From: Clostridiales bacterium
GTDB lineage: Bacteria > Bacillota > Clostridia > Christensenellales > CAG-917
Reading direction: 5' to 3'
Assembly (NCBI GenBank): GCA_012800805.1
Contig: JAAZIO010000173.1
Coordinates: forward strand, 1-6,463
DNA: 6,463 nucleotides
This document shows positions 1-6,151 of the stretch, piece after piece. Within the stretch, counting starts at the first letter, position 1, and each line of letters starts with the position of its first letter. The position numbers and the translations under genes were made by a program. Under the pieces are notes generated by a model. The model did no database searches. It saw nothing but the letters and a program-made list of their open reading frames with translations, and had not been told where the DNA came from.

Positions 1-2317
1 ATATCTCTCTGATTTCCGCCGTTCCAAGGACTACTTCTTTGAACTTTGGTTCAAGCAATCCTTTTATGGCCTGTTCGATATCGTTGATTGCGTCATAAAT
101 AACTCTGTAGCAACGGATATCAATGTTCTCTCTTTCGGCCAATTCCTTTGCGTTAGTGTCGGGGCGGACATTAAAGCCGATGATTATAGCGCCAGTGGTA
201 TCGGCAAGTATTACGTCGGATTCCTTTATGCCGCCTACGCCGCCGTGAATAATCTTGATTTCAACCTCTTTTTCGGCTTGCGAACTTGTAGGCTCATCGT
301 TGAACTTAAGCAAAGACTGTTTGAGAGCCTCAAGGGAGCCTTGAACATCCGCTTTAATGATAACGGGAAGCTCTTTATAGCCTTTTTTGGCGAGATCTTC
401 AAGGGTAAGGCGTTTCTTTGTGGTGTTCTCCACAGCGGTAAGCTTGAGTCTTCTCTCTTCGGCGAGCTGCTTTGCAAATTTCTCGTCGGGAACAACAAAG
501 AGCGTATCGCCCGCGTTTGGTACTTCGTCAAAACCCGTAACGGATACAGGCATTGAGGGCCCTGCTTCTTTTACGGCTCTTCCCATGTCATCAGTCATTG
601 AGCGGACTCTGCCGACGATAGTTCCGGCAATGAATATATCGCCGATTTTGAGCGTTCCTTTTTGAACCAAGATTGTGGCGAGCGGGCCTCTGCCCTTATC
701 AAGCCTTGCCTCAACGATGGTGCCTTTGGCCGTTCTGTTGGGATTGGCCTTAAGCTCCATGATTTCGGCGACAAGCAAAATATTCTCAAGCAGGTTGTCA
801 ACGCCCTGTCCCGTCTTTGCGGATACATAGCAGACGGGAGTATCGCCGCCCCATTGCTCTGCGACTATATTATAGTTTGTGAGTTGATGTAAAATTCTAT
901 CGGGGTCGGCAGTAGGTTTATCAACTTTATTTACAGCGACGATAATTTGAACGCCGGCGGACTTTGCATGGTCGATAGCCTCGACAGTCTGAGGCATTAT
1001 ACCGTCGTCAGCCGCGATAACGATAATCGCGATGTCAGTAACCTGAGCACCGCGTGCCCTCATTGCCGTGAATGCCTCGTGGCCGGGCGTATCGATAAAG
1101 GTAATTTGCTTCCCCTTTACTTTAATCGTATAGGCGCCGATATGCTGGGTTATACCGCCCGCCTCGCTGTTTGCGACTTTGGTCTTTCTTATATAGTCAA
1201 GAAGCGAAGTTTTGCCGTGGTCGACATGACCCATGATTGTAACAATCGGAGGTCTCGGCACAAGGCTGTCCATTTCGTCAATGTCGTCGGTAAGCTCGAT
1301 TTCGGCTAATGACTCTTCCATGGTCTTTTCGGGCTTATATTCAAGCGTTACGCCAAGCTCCGCCGCGACAAGCGCCGCCGTGTCGAAGTCGATATTCTCG
1401 TTGATGGTTTTAGCGATGCCTAATATAAACAGTTTCTTTATGATTTCCGAGGCCTGCTTGCCGATTTTTTCCGAAAGAACTTTTATCGTTACCACGGGGG
1501 TATCGATAACGGCGTGGTCTATTACGATTTGGGGAGCCTTGACGTCGGAGTCTTTCTTCTTCTTGACTTTTACTTTTACGGTTGCCTCATCGTCAATCAA
1601 AGTGTTATCGACAACATAACCCTTTTTAATCAACGAGCGTTTGTCAAGGTTTTTCTTTGGAGCTTCGGTGCCGCTGTGCTCTTTGCGCTTTACTGCGGTA
1701 GCGGCTTTAGCAGGCTGAGAGGCAGGAGCGGGAATCGACGCGGAAGTAGTAAAAGGCGCCTTGGGACGAGGAGCCCCGCCCTGACCTTGAGGTCTTTGCT
1801 GATACTGTCCTGGCCTGCCCTGCTGCTGCGGGAAGACTTTGGTCCGAACGGGAGTGCCGCCTTGCTGCTGTTGTCTTGGCGGCCTTCTGTCTTGAGGTTT
1901 TCTGAACTCATTGGATGGAGCGTTGTTGTTTTGCGGCCTGCTCTCTCTTTGAGCGAGTTTATGGTCATCTTGTTTTTTGGGTTGCTCGGCGACGGCGGGT
2001 TTCACATCCGCCTTTTCTTTTAATTCAGCTTTTTCCTCAGCCTTTGTTTCCTGCGGTTTTTGGACGGGCTGAGGCGCGTCTTTTACGGTTTCGGCTTTAA
2101 CCGCGGCGACACTCTCTTGTTTCTTTTGCGCCTCTTCCCTAACAAGCCTAAAGCCTTCTTTTTTAAGCTTAACCTGCTCCATCAGTTTTTGCGCGCGCTG
2201 CTTTTGCTCCGCGATTAAACCAAGGAGCGGAGAAAGTTTTTGAGACTTGAAAGCCGAAAGTATTTTATTCATCTCTTCCGCCGAGTTTTTGTTTTTGTTT
2301 TCTGCGTTTTCGCTCAT
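1..2317 (-). CDS. infB: Translation initiation factor IF-2, C-terminus cut by the window edge
   Basis: IF2 is the GTPase that places initiator fMet-tRNA on the 30S subunit and promotes 50S joining. The frame is open for 772 codons from the ATG to the left edge. A charged, probably helical N-terminal stretch (about 15-70) is followed by Lys/Glu/Pro-rich and then Gln/Arg/Pro/Gly-rich low-complexity sequence (about 70-220). An IF2_N domain covers about 275-327. The GTPase domain begins near 358, with G1 GHVDHGKT at 363-370, the G2-region GGITQH at 387-392, G3 DTPGH at 409-413, G4 NKVD at 463-466 and G5 SAK at 499-501. Domain II (about 528-610) and domain III (KADVQGSLEAL at 655-665) follow. The final C2 domain, which binds fMet-tRNA, begins only at the edge; by family comparison roughly 90 residues are missing. 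The start is supported by GAGGTG just upstream, overlapping the end of ylxQ. It is the last gene of the operon visible here; rbfA would normally follow outside the window. Confidence 0.98.
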   Translation of the reverse strand, partial: MSENAENKNKNSAEEMNKILSAFKSQKLSPLLGLIAEQKQRAQKLMEQVKLKKEGFRLVREEAQKKQESVAAVKAETVKDAPQPVQKPQETKAEEKAELKEKADVKPAVAEQPKKQDDHKLAQRESRPQNNNAPSNEFRKPQDRRPPRQQQQGGTPVRTKVFPQQQGRPGQYQQRPQGQGGAPRPKAPFTTSASIPAPASQPAKAATAVKRKEHSGTEAPKKNLDKRSLIKKGYVVDNTLIDDEATVKVKVKKKKDSDVKAPQIVIDHAVIDTPVVTIKVLSEKIGKQASEIIKKLFILGIAKTINENIDFDTAALVAAELGVTLEYKPEKTMEESLAEIELTDDIDEMDSLVPRPPIVTIMGHVDHGKTSLLDYIRKTKVANSEAGGITQHIGAYTIKVKGKQITFIDTPGHEAFTAMRARGAQVTDIAIIVIAADDGIMPQTVEAIDHAKSAGVQIIVAVNKVDKPTADPDRILHQLTNYNIVAEQWGGDTPVCYVSAKTGQGVDNLLENILLVAEIMELKANPNRTAKGTIVEARLDKGRGPLATILVQKGTLKIGDIFIAGTIVGRVRSMTDDMGRAVKEAGPSMPVSVTGFDEVPNAGDTLFVVPDEKFAKQLAEERRLKLTAVENTTKKRLTLEDLAKKGYKELPVIIKADVQGSLEALKQSLLKFNDEPTSSQAEKEVEIKIIHGGVGGIKESDVILADTTGAIIIGFNVRPDTNAKELAERENIDIRCYRVIYDAINDIEQAIKGLLEPKFKEVVLGTAEIREI

Positions 2318-2320
2318 ATC

Positions 2321-2326
2321 CACCTC
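2321..2326 (-). promoter_or_regulatory. infB ribosome binding site (GAGGTG)
   Basis: GAGGTG matches the anti-Shine-Dalgarno sequence over six bases and lies three bases before the infB ATG. It overlaps the ylxQ TGA stop, so termination on ylxQ and initiation on infB occur at the same spot. This position suggests translational coupling. Confidence 0.8.
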
Positions 2327-2609
2327 ATGACAATTCTTTGATGATTGCCCCCGCAAGATTTTTATCGGTAATTGCGATGGCTTTAACACCGTTTTTGTTT
2401 AAAAGCCCGGATAAATTATCTACCAAATAAAAAGGTATTTTATCTTGGGCGTAGCTTTTTATATCTTTAATCAATCTTTCAGAAGCCGACTCGCAAACAA
2501 GAAACAGACAATATGGCTTTTTTTTTCTTGTTATGTTGTCTATGCCGAATACTATTTTGTTTGCCTTTTGCGCAAACCCAAGGTAACTACTCAGCTTTGT
2601 CGGATTCAT
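2325..2609 (-). CDS. ylxQ: YlxQ, L7Ae/L30e-family RNA-binding protein
   Basis: This is a 94-residue protein of the ribosomal L7Ae/L30e/S12e/Gadd45 fold, found between ylxR and infB in many Firmicutes. Relatives bind kink-turn RNA, but the precise role of YlxQ is not settled. The family signature is visible as LGFAQKANKIVFG at 10-22, an LFLVCESASE strand-turn-helix at 35-44 (usually a DAS/DASE-like motif), and the C-terminal AIAITDKNLAGAI at 78-89. Length is typical (about 95-105 residues). The ATG lies 23 bases inside the end of ylxR and has only a weak purine-rich AAAAGAG before it. Translation therefore probably depends on ribosomes finishing ylxR. No later in-frame ATG would preserve the conserved N-terminal helix, so this start is favoured. 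Position and neighbours support the call as much as sequence similarity. Confidence 0.9.
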   Translation of the reverse strand: MNPTKLSSYLGFAQKANKIVFGIDNITRKKKPYCLFLVCESASERLIKDIKSYAQDKIPFYLVDNLSGLLNKNGVKAIAITDKNLAGAIIKELS

Positions 2610-2856
2610 ACTCTTTTAAAAGCAACTCGTATATTTCGTCGGGAATGTTTTCTTTAAAGGCTTTATTTAAAAGCTTCTTTTTTACGGCAAGAGTCACGCA
2701 GTTCATGTTATCGCAAAGATACGCTCCTCGGCCATTCTTTTTTCCCGTTTTGTCTATCGAATACTCGCCTTGAAAACGGACGACGCGTATAAACTCCTTT
2801 TTGTCGCGCTTTTCGCGGCAAGCTATACACATGCGCCTGTTTTTTTCTTTATCCAC
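2587..2856 (-). CDS. ylxR: YlxR/RnpM, RNase P modulator (DUF448 family)
   Basis: This small basic RNA-binding protein of 89 residues is encoded between nusA and ylxQ. In Bacillus subtilis the family member was renamed RnpM, because it binds the RNase P RNA and modulates the enzyme in vitro. The family pattern is clear: RMCIACREKRDKKEFIRVVR at 8-27 and the hallmark GKKNGRGAYLC at 38-48, followed by a basic helix. Cys10, Cys13, Cys48 and Cys53 form two close pairs that could hold a metal, although this is inference. The start codon is GTG, chosen because AAGGAG lies six bases upstream. The next Met (residue 9) would remove the basic lead-in to the first Cys pair and has no such site. The nusA stop is three bases upstream, and the gene's own end overlaps ylxQ by 23 bases. 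Confidence 0.93.
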   Translation of the reverse strand: MDKEKNRRMCIACREKRDKKEFIRVVRFQGEYSIDKTGKKNGRGAYLCDNMNCVTLAVKKKLLNKAFKENIPDEIYELLLKEYESDKAE

Positions 2857-2859
2857 TTT

Positions 2860-3936
2860 CTACTCCTTGTTTTCGGTGTTGTCCGTAGCAAGCGAAATAA
2901 GGCTTGATTGCGGCTTGACGTCTATCTTCCATCCTGTAAGCTTTGCGGCAAGACGTGCGTTTTGACCGTTTTTGCCGATTGCCAAGCTGAGCTTGTCGTC
3001 GGGAACGATGACGGTCGCGGTCTTGGTCTCCTCAACGCATCTAACCATGAGAACCTGCGCGGGAGAGAGGGCTCTTGCGATGTATTCAAGCGGGTCTTCG
3101 CACCATTCGATGATGTCCACTTTCTCGCCGTTAAGTTCGCCTACGATAGCGTTAACCCTCACGCCCTTGTTGCCGATGCATGAACCCGTCGCGTCGACGT
3201 TGGGGTCGCTTGAGGCGACGGCAATCTTGGTTCTGAATCCCGCTTCTCTTACTATGCCTTTTATCTGCACAAGACCCGCCTTGATTTCGGGAACCTCGTT
3301 TTCAAAAAGCCTTTTAACGAAGCCTGCGGCCGATCGTGAAACGATGACCTGCGCGCCTTTGTTTGTGGTTTTGATTTTCTTTAAGAACACTTTGATTACT
3401 GAGTTTAATTCATAGCTTTCGGTGGGTATTTGGTCTTGAACCATCATCACGCCTTCCATCTGATTGCCCACGATTTCGACGAAAACATTGCCGCCTTCCT
3501 TTCTGCGGACGATAGCGTTTAAAATCTCGCCCTGCTGGTCATTCATCTCGTTTAAAACCATTTCCTTTTTGGCGTCGTTTAAACGCTGAATTACTACTTG
3601 TTTTGCGGTTTGGGCGGCTATTCTGGAAAACTGTTTGGGAGTGATGTCTTCAAGCACCATGTCTCCCACTTTGTATGTCGGCTTGATTTCTTTTGCCTCT
3701 TCAAGGGAGATTTGTTTTTCTTCGTCTTCGACGACTTCCACAACCTCGCGATATGCGTAAACCTTTATGGATTGCTTTTCTTCGTTAAGTTTTACGATAA
3801 CGTTTCTGGCTTCGCCAAACTCTTTTTTGTATGCGGATACCAAGCCCGCTTCAAGCGATTCGATAAGCAATTCCTTAGAGACTCTTTTTTCTCTTTCAAG
3901 CATATCCAAGGCCTGAAAGAACTCCTTGTTTATCAT
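2860..3936 (-). CDS. nusA: Transcription termination/antitermination factor NusA
   Basis: NusA binds RNA polymerase near the RNA exit channel and modulates pausing, intrinsic termination and antitermination. The 358 residues match the short Gram-positive form (about 350-400), without the C-terminal acidic repeats of the Escherichia coli protein. The polymerase-binding N-terminal domain covers about 1-125 (typical opening NKEFFQALDMLEREK and LVSAYKKEFG). The S1 domain covers about 135-198, ending in VIVSRSAAGFVKRLFENEVP. KH1 has its GXXG loop as GNKG at 255-258, and KH2 has GKNG at 321-324 within LSLAIGKNGQNARLAAKLTG. The segment before the KH1 loop reads VDATGSCIG, where most homologues have DPVGAC(V/I)G, a mild local divergence. 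The ATG has a consensus AGGAGG five bases upstream. rimP ends nine bases before it, so the two are cotranscribed. NusA may itself act on the terminator in the operon leader. Confidence 0.98.
   Translation of the reverse strand: MINKEFFQALDMLEREKRVSKELLIESLEAGLVSAYKKEFGEARNVIVKLNEEKQSIKVYAYREVVEVVEDEEKQISLEEAKEIKPTYKVGDMVLEDITPKQFSRIAAQTAKQVVIQRLNDAKKEMVLNEMNDQQGEILNAIVRRKEGGNVFVEIVGNQMEGVMMVQDQIPTESYELNSVIKVFLKKIKTTNKGAQVIVSRSAAGFVKRLFENEVPEIKAGLVQIKGIVREAGFRTKIAVASSDPNVDATGSCIGNKGVRVNAIVGELNGEKVDIIEWCEDPLEYIARALSPAQVLMVRCVEETKTATVIVPDDKLSLAIGKNGQNARLAAKLTGWKIDVKPQSSLISLATDNTENKE
2863..2868 (-). promoter_or_regulatory. ylxR ribosome binding site (AAGGAG), fixes a GTG start
   Basis: AAGGAG lies six bases before GTG and inside the last codons of nusA. 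It decides the GTG start at 2856 over the internal ATG eight codons later. Confidence 0.8.
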
Positions 3937-3941
3937 TGTGT

Positions 3942-3947
3942 CCTCCT
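3942..3947 (-). promoter_or_regulatory. nusA ribosome binding site (AGGAGG)
   Basis: A perfect AGGAGG lies five bases before the nusA ATG and overlaps the rimP TAG stop. It is the strongest ribosome binding site in the window. Confidence 0.85.
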
Positions 3948-4419
3948 AAAACTTTATCAGCGGCATAGCCTTGCCGATAAGCGTCCTCGAAATTTTGATA
4001 ATTTTGGTTTGTTTTTTATTGTTAAGCTCAAGTTCTATCTCGCTGTCGGAATAAGATACCAGCTTTCCTTCATAGCGGGTTTTACCTTCGAGCTTTTCTT
4101 TCAAATTCACGGTTATTTCCGTATCCATCGCCCTTCTGAAATCGTCGGTGGTAACGATGGGACGGTCAAGACCCGGCGAGGAAACATTTAAAACATAATC
4201 GCCGGGAATTTCGTCGTCTAAAGCGTCAAGCGGCTCGTTGATTGCGTTGTGGGCGGCCTCAAGGTCGTTTAGCGTTATGCCGCCTTTTTTGTAAATAATG
4301 ATGTTAAGGTTGAGCTTACCGTATTCTTTTGCGGTATTGACCTCAACCAGCTCAAGCCCGAGACCGTTTAGTATCGGCGATACGATTTCTTCAGCTTTTT
4401 TCAACAACATTTCATTCAT
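3946..4419 (-). CDS. rimP: Ribosome maturation factor RimP
   Basis: RimP assists late maturation of the 30S ribosomal subunit and binds ribosomal protein S12 in studied species. The protein is 157 residues, normal for the family (about 150-160). The N-terminal alpha/beta domain covers about 5-80, with GLGLELVEV at 19-27. The diagnostic motif SSPGLDRPI is at 80-88, and an SH3-like C-terminal domain follows to the end (about 92-157). A TTG fifteen bases further upstream would extend the frame by five residues, but it lies at the end of a terminator T-run and has no ribosome binding site. The ATG at 4419 has AGAGGG six bases before it and gives the expected start near the first helix. This is the first gene of the rimP-nusA-ylxR-ylxQ-infB operon. 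Its leader carries a promoter and a terminator hairpin. Confidence 0.96.
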   Translation of the reverse strand: MNEMLLKKAEEIVSPILNGLGLELVEVNTAKEYGKLNLNIIIYKKGGITLNDLEAAHNAINEPLDALDDEIPGDYVLNVSSPGLDRPIVTTDDFRRAMDTEITVNLKEKLEGKTRYEGKLVSYSDSEIELELNNKKQTKIIKISRTLIGKAMPLIKF

Positions 4420-4425
4420 AGAGCG

Positions 4426-4431
4426 CCCTCT
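4426..4431 (-). promoter_or_regulatory. rimP ribosome binding site (AGAGGG), decides the start
   Basis: AGAGGG lies six bases before the rimP ATG and directly after the terminator T-run. It supports the ATG at 4419 rather than the upstream TTG at 4434. The surrounding AGAG/CTCT can form a weak four-base-pair hairpin that might partly hide the site. Confidence 0.7.
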
Positions 4432-4432
4432 C

Positions 4433-4461
4433 AAAAAAATGAGTGAGCCTTTGGCCCACTC
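4433..4461 (-). terminator. Intrinsic terminator in the rimP operon leader (putative attenuator)
   Basis: On the minus strand GAGTGGGCC, a three-base AAA loop and GGCTCACTC form a nine-pair stem with one G-U pair. One A and then seven T residues follow. This is a textbook rho-independent terminator. It ends only 13 bases before the rimP ATG and lies downstream of the predicted promoter. Transcripts from that promoter, and any read-through from ispG and the exonuclease gene, must pass it to reach rimP. No strong alternative antiterminator helix is visible; the best upstream competitor is a five-base ATGAG/CTCAT pairing. Confidence 0.85.
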
Positions 4462-4489
4462 GTGAACTTTGTCTCATGTCAGCGTGTAT

Positions 4490-4518
4490 ATAATAAATCA
4501 AAAAACATTTTTTGGCAA
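4490..4518 (-). promoter_or_regulatory. Predicted sigma-A-type promoter for the rimP-nusA-infB operon
   Basis: TTGCCA at 4513-4518 and TATTAT at 4490-4495 are separated by exactly 17 bases on the minus strand. The spacer holds A- and T-runs. Each hexamer matches its consensus at five of six positions (TTGACA) and five of six (TATAAT). Transcription would begin near 4483, giving a leader of about 65 bases that contains the terminator hairpin. The region is the only substantial non-coding gap in the window. Confidence 0.65.
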
Positions 4519-4558
4519 GCGTTTTTACTTTATTTTGTCAATTTGTCAAGTTTTTATA

Positions 4559-6151
4559 CTATCTCTTGGCCTCGTCCATCTTGGCTGCGATTATTTTAAA
4601 CAGTTTTGCCGTGGCTAGAGCGTCCGCCGCGGCTCTGTGGGCGTTTACCAGCTCGATATCAAGCAGTTTTGTAAGCGCGCCGAGGTTATACATTTTAGCA
4701 TTCGGAAAATACTGCTGGGCAAGCGCCAAGGTATCGTATAAGTCGTTTTTGTATATGTATCCGCTCTCTTTTGACAGCCTGTTTAAGATAGGAAAATCAT
4801 AGTTTATGTTGTGCGCAACAAGCGACGCGCCTCTTGTGAATTTGAAAAAGTCCCCCGCTATCAGGTCAAAAGTGGGAGCCGCCGCGACATCCGCGTCGGT
4901 AATTCCCGTAAGCTTTGTGGTGTCCGCGGGAATTCTCATTCTTGGATTTACAAAGGAGTGCATTATTTCGATAATCTTACCGTTTCTAATTTTAATTCCC
5001 GCAATTTCTATAATCATAGCCTCCTGCGTGTTTAAGGAGGTGGTTTCAAGGTCAAATACCACAAAGTCGTTGTTTCTCAAAAGCGATGGCACGGTTAAAT
5101 CGCAGTCTATCAGGCTTCCCTGCTCCACTTCGCTATAAGGCTCGGGCTTTAAATATACATAGTGCTTAGGCTCGGGAAGTGATTTTTCCTGTTTAATTAC
5201 GCTGTAATCTATTTCGGCATAAGCTATTGAGTTGACCTTAAAGGAAAGACCGCCAAAGTTGTTTCGGTCGACAGAACCCACGCAAACCACTTCGTCGCCG
5301 TTTTTTATGACCCTAAGCTGCGGAGCCGATTTAATGCTCGGGAAAACAATGCAGTCGATTGTGCCCGTCATATCGTTCAATGTCCACCTAAACAGCGGTA
5401 GCTTTTCAGGGTTTTTATCGCTTGGCGGAAGGGTGCTGTCAAATCTTTTGTTTGTGTATTCTTTTTCCGCAAAGGAAGAAATTTTGCCGCAGATAATCAT
5501 ATTTGTTGCGGGCTCGTTTATTTCAGATATGTATTTGGCATAGCCGTTAATGTTCATTCCCTGGCCTACGGGGTAGATGGTTTTTGAGCTTTCCGTCCTC
5601 ACGGGAATGAATGTGGTTTTTGAAATCTTTGGCGCAATTGCGCTCTCATATTGTTTTTGAGAAATGATTGTTTTTACTTCATTGAACTTAACAGAAACTT
5701 CATAATTAAAGTTTCTGTTAAGATAGTCTTGAAGTTTTTCCGCCTCTCCTTTCACCTCGAACATCTTGTAGAGCGCGCTTCCCATGTCGATTACGACATC
5801 GACAAAAGACGAAGAGTCTTGAACATCTATATGATAAGCTTCCTCGGGGATTGTTTTTAAGGCGTATTGATGATGAGAGTTGAAATACTCAACAATTTTG
5901 TTTTTAACGGTTTCGGCGTCGGTATGCGTTTTTAGATATTCAACCGTAACATTGATATCGGGAAATATTGTTGAAACGGCACTATGTACTTCTTCCTTTG
6001 CCTGTTCGTCAAAGGTGTTTATGGCAAAGTTTGAAATAATAAAAAATACCTTAAGGGCGTTTGCTCCCTTATAGTATTCGGCGGATTTAAACTTAATCAT
6101 GTTAAATTTGCCGTTTGTTATTTGGTTAAACCTTTGTATAAACTCATTCAT
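4559..6151 (-). CDS. PolC-like OB-fold and DEDDh 3'-5' exonuclease protein lacking PHP and polymerase domains
   Basis: The gene occupies the usual polC locus (between ispG and rimP) but encodes only about 530 residues, against about 1,430 for full PolC. Residues 1 to about 200 are a poorly conserved region like the PolC N-terminus. About 216-314 read as an OB fold (MIICGKISSF, then LFRWTLNDMTGTIDCIVF). About 362-524 are a DEDDh exonuclease of the PolC/epsilon type. All catalytic residues are present: Asp367 and Glu369 in VVFDLETT, Asp452 in AHNINYD, and His505 and Asp510 in HRAAAD. The HxH-type PHP signature normally found between the OB fold and exonuclease is missing, and a TAG stop follows directly after the exonuclease. 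It probably degrades single-stranded 3' DNA ends, perhaps as a proofreading or repair nuclease. The ATG overlaps the ispG end by eight bases. A TTG at 6169 with AAAGGA five bases upstream is a real alternative, adding six residues. Confidence 0.85.
   Translation of the reverse strand: MNEFIQRFNQITNGKFNMIKFKSAEYYKGANALKVFFIISNFAINTFDEQAKEEVHSAVSTIFPDINVTVEYLKTHTDAETVKNKIVEYFNSHHQYALKTIPEEAYHIDVQDSSSFVDVVIDMGSALYKMFEVKGEAEKLQDYLNRNFNYEVSVKFNEVKTIISQKQYESAIAPKISKTTFIPVRTESSKTIYPVGQGMNINGYAKYISEINEPATNMIICGKISSFAEKEYTNKRFDSTLPPSDKNPEKLPLFRWTLNDMTGTIDCIVFPSIKSAPQLRVIKNGDEVVCVGSVDRNNFGGLSFKVNSIAYAEIDYSVIKQEKSLPEPKHYVYLKPEPYSEVEQGSLIDCDLTVPSLLRNNDFVVFDLETTSLNTQEAMIIEIAGIKIRNGKIIEIMHSFVNPRMRIPADTTKLTGITDADVAAAPTFDLIAGDFFKFTRGASLVAHNINYDFPILNRLSKESGYIYKNDLYDTLALAQQYFPNAKMYNLGALTKLLDIELVNAHRAAADALATAKLFKIIAAKMDEAKR

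Noticed and set aside
1514..2023. A 169-codon plus-strand open frame opposite infB, and other frames in the same region
   Set aside because: They lie opposite the low-complexity part of IF2, where biased codons leave few stops. There is no domain and no convincing ribosome binding site.
2860..3936. NusA as a C-terminally truncated gene
   Set aside because: It lacks the acidic repeats of the Escherichia coli protein, but the Gram-positive form normally ends after KH2. At 358 residues it is full length.
3598..4191. A 197-codon open frame on the plus strand
   Set aside because: It is antisense to nusA and rimP, spanning two well-supported genes and their junction. Its translation is Phe/Leu-rich with no recognisable domain, as expected of a shadow frame.
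4420..4434. TTG start for rimP, adding five residues
   Set aside because: The TTG begins within the terminator T-run with no upstream ribosome binding site. The ATG at 4419 has AGAGGG at good spacing.
4420..4489. T-box, riboswitch or other structured regulatory RNA in the rimP leader
   Set aside because: The leader is only about 65 bases and holds just the terminator hairpin. There is no T-box sequence and no competing helix longer than five pairs.
4536..4549. Two overlapping TTGACA hexamers, as alternative -35 boxes
   Set aside because: They match the -35 consensus well, but no TATAAT-like hexamer lies 16-18 bases downstream of either one. The TTGCCA-17-TATTAT pair is the better promoter.
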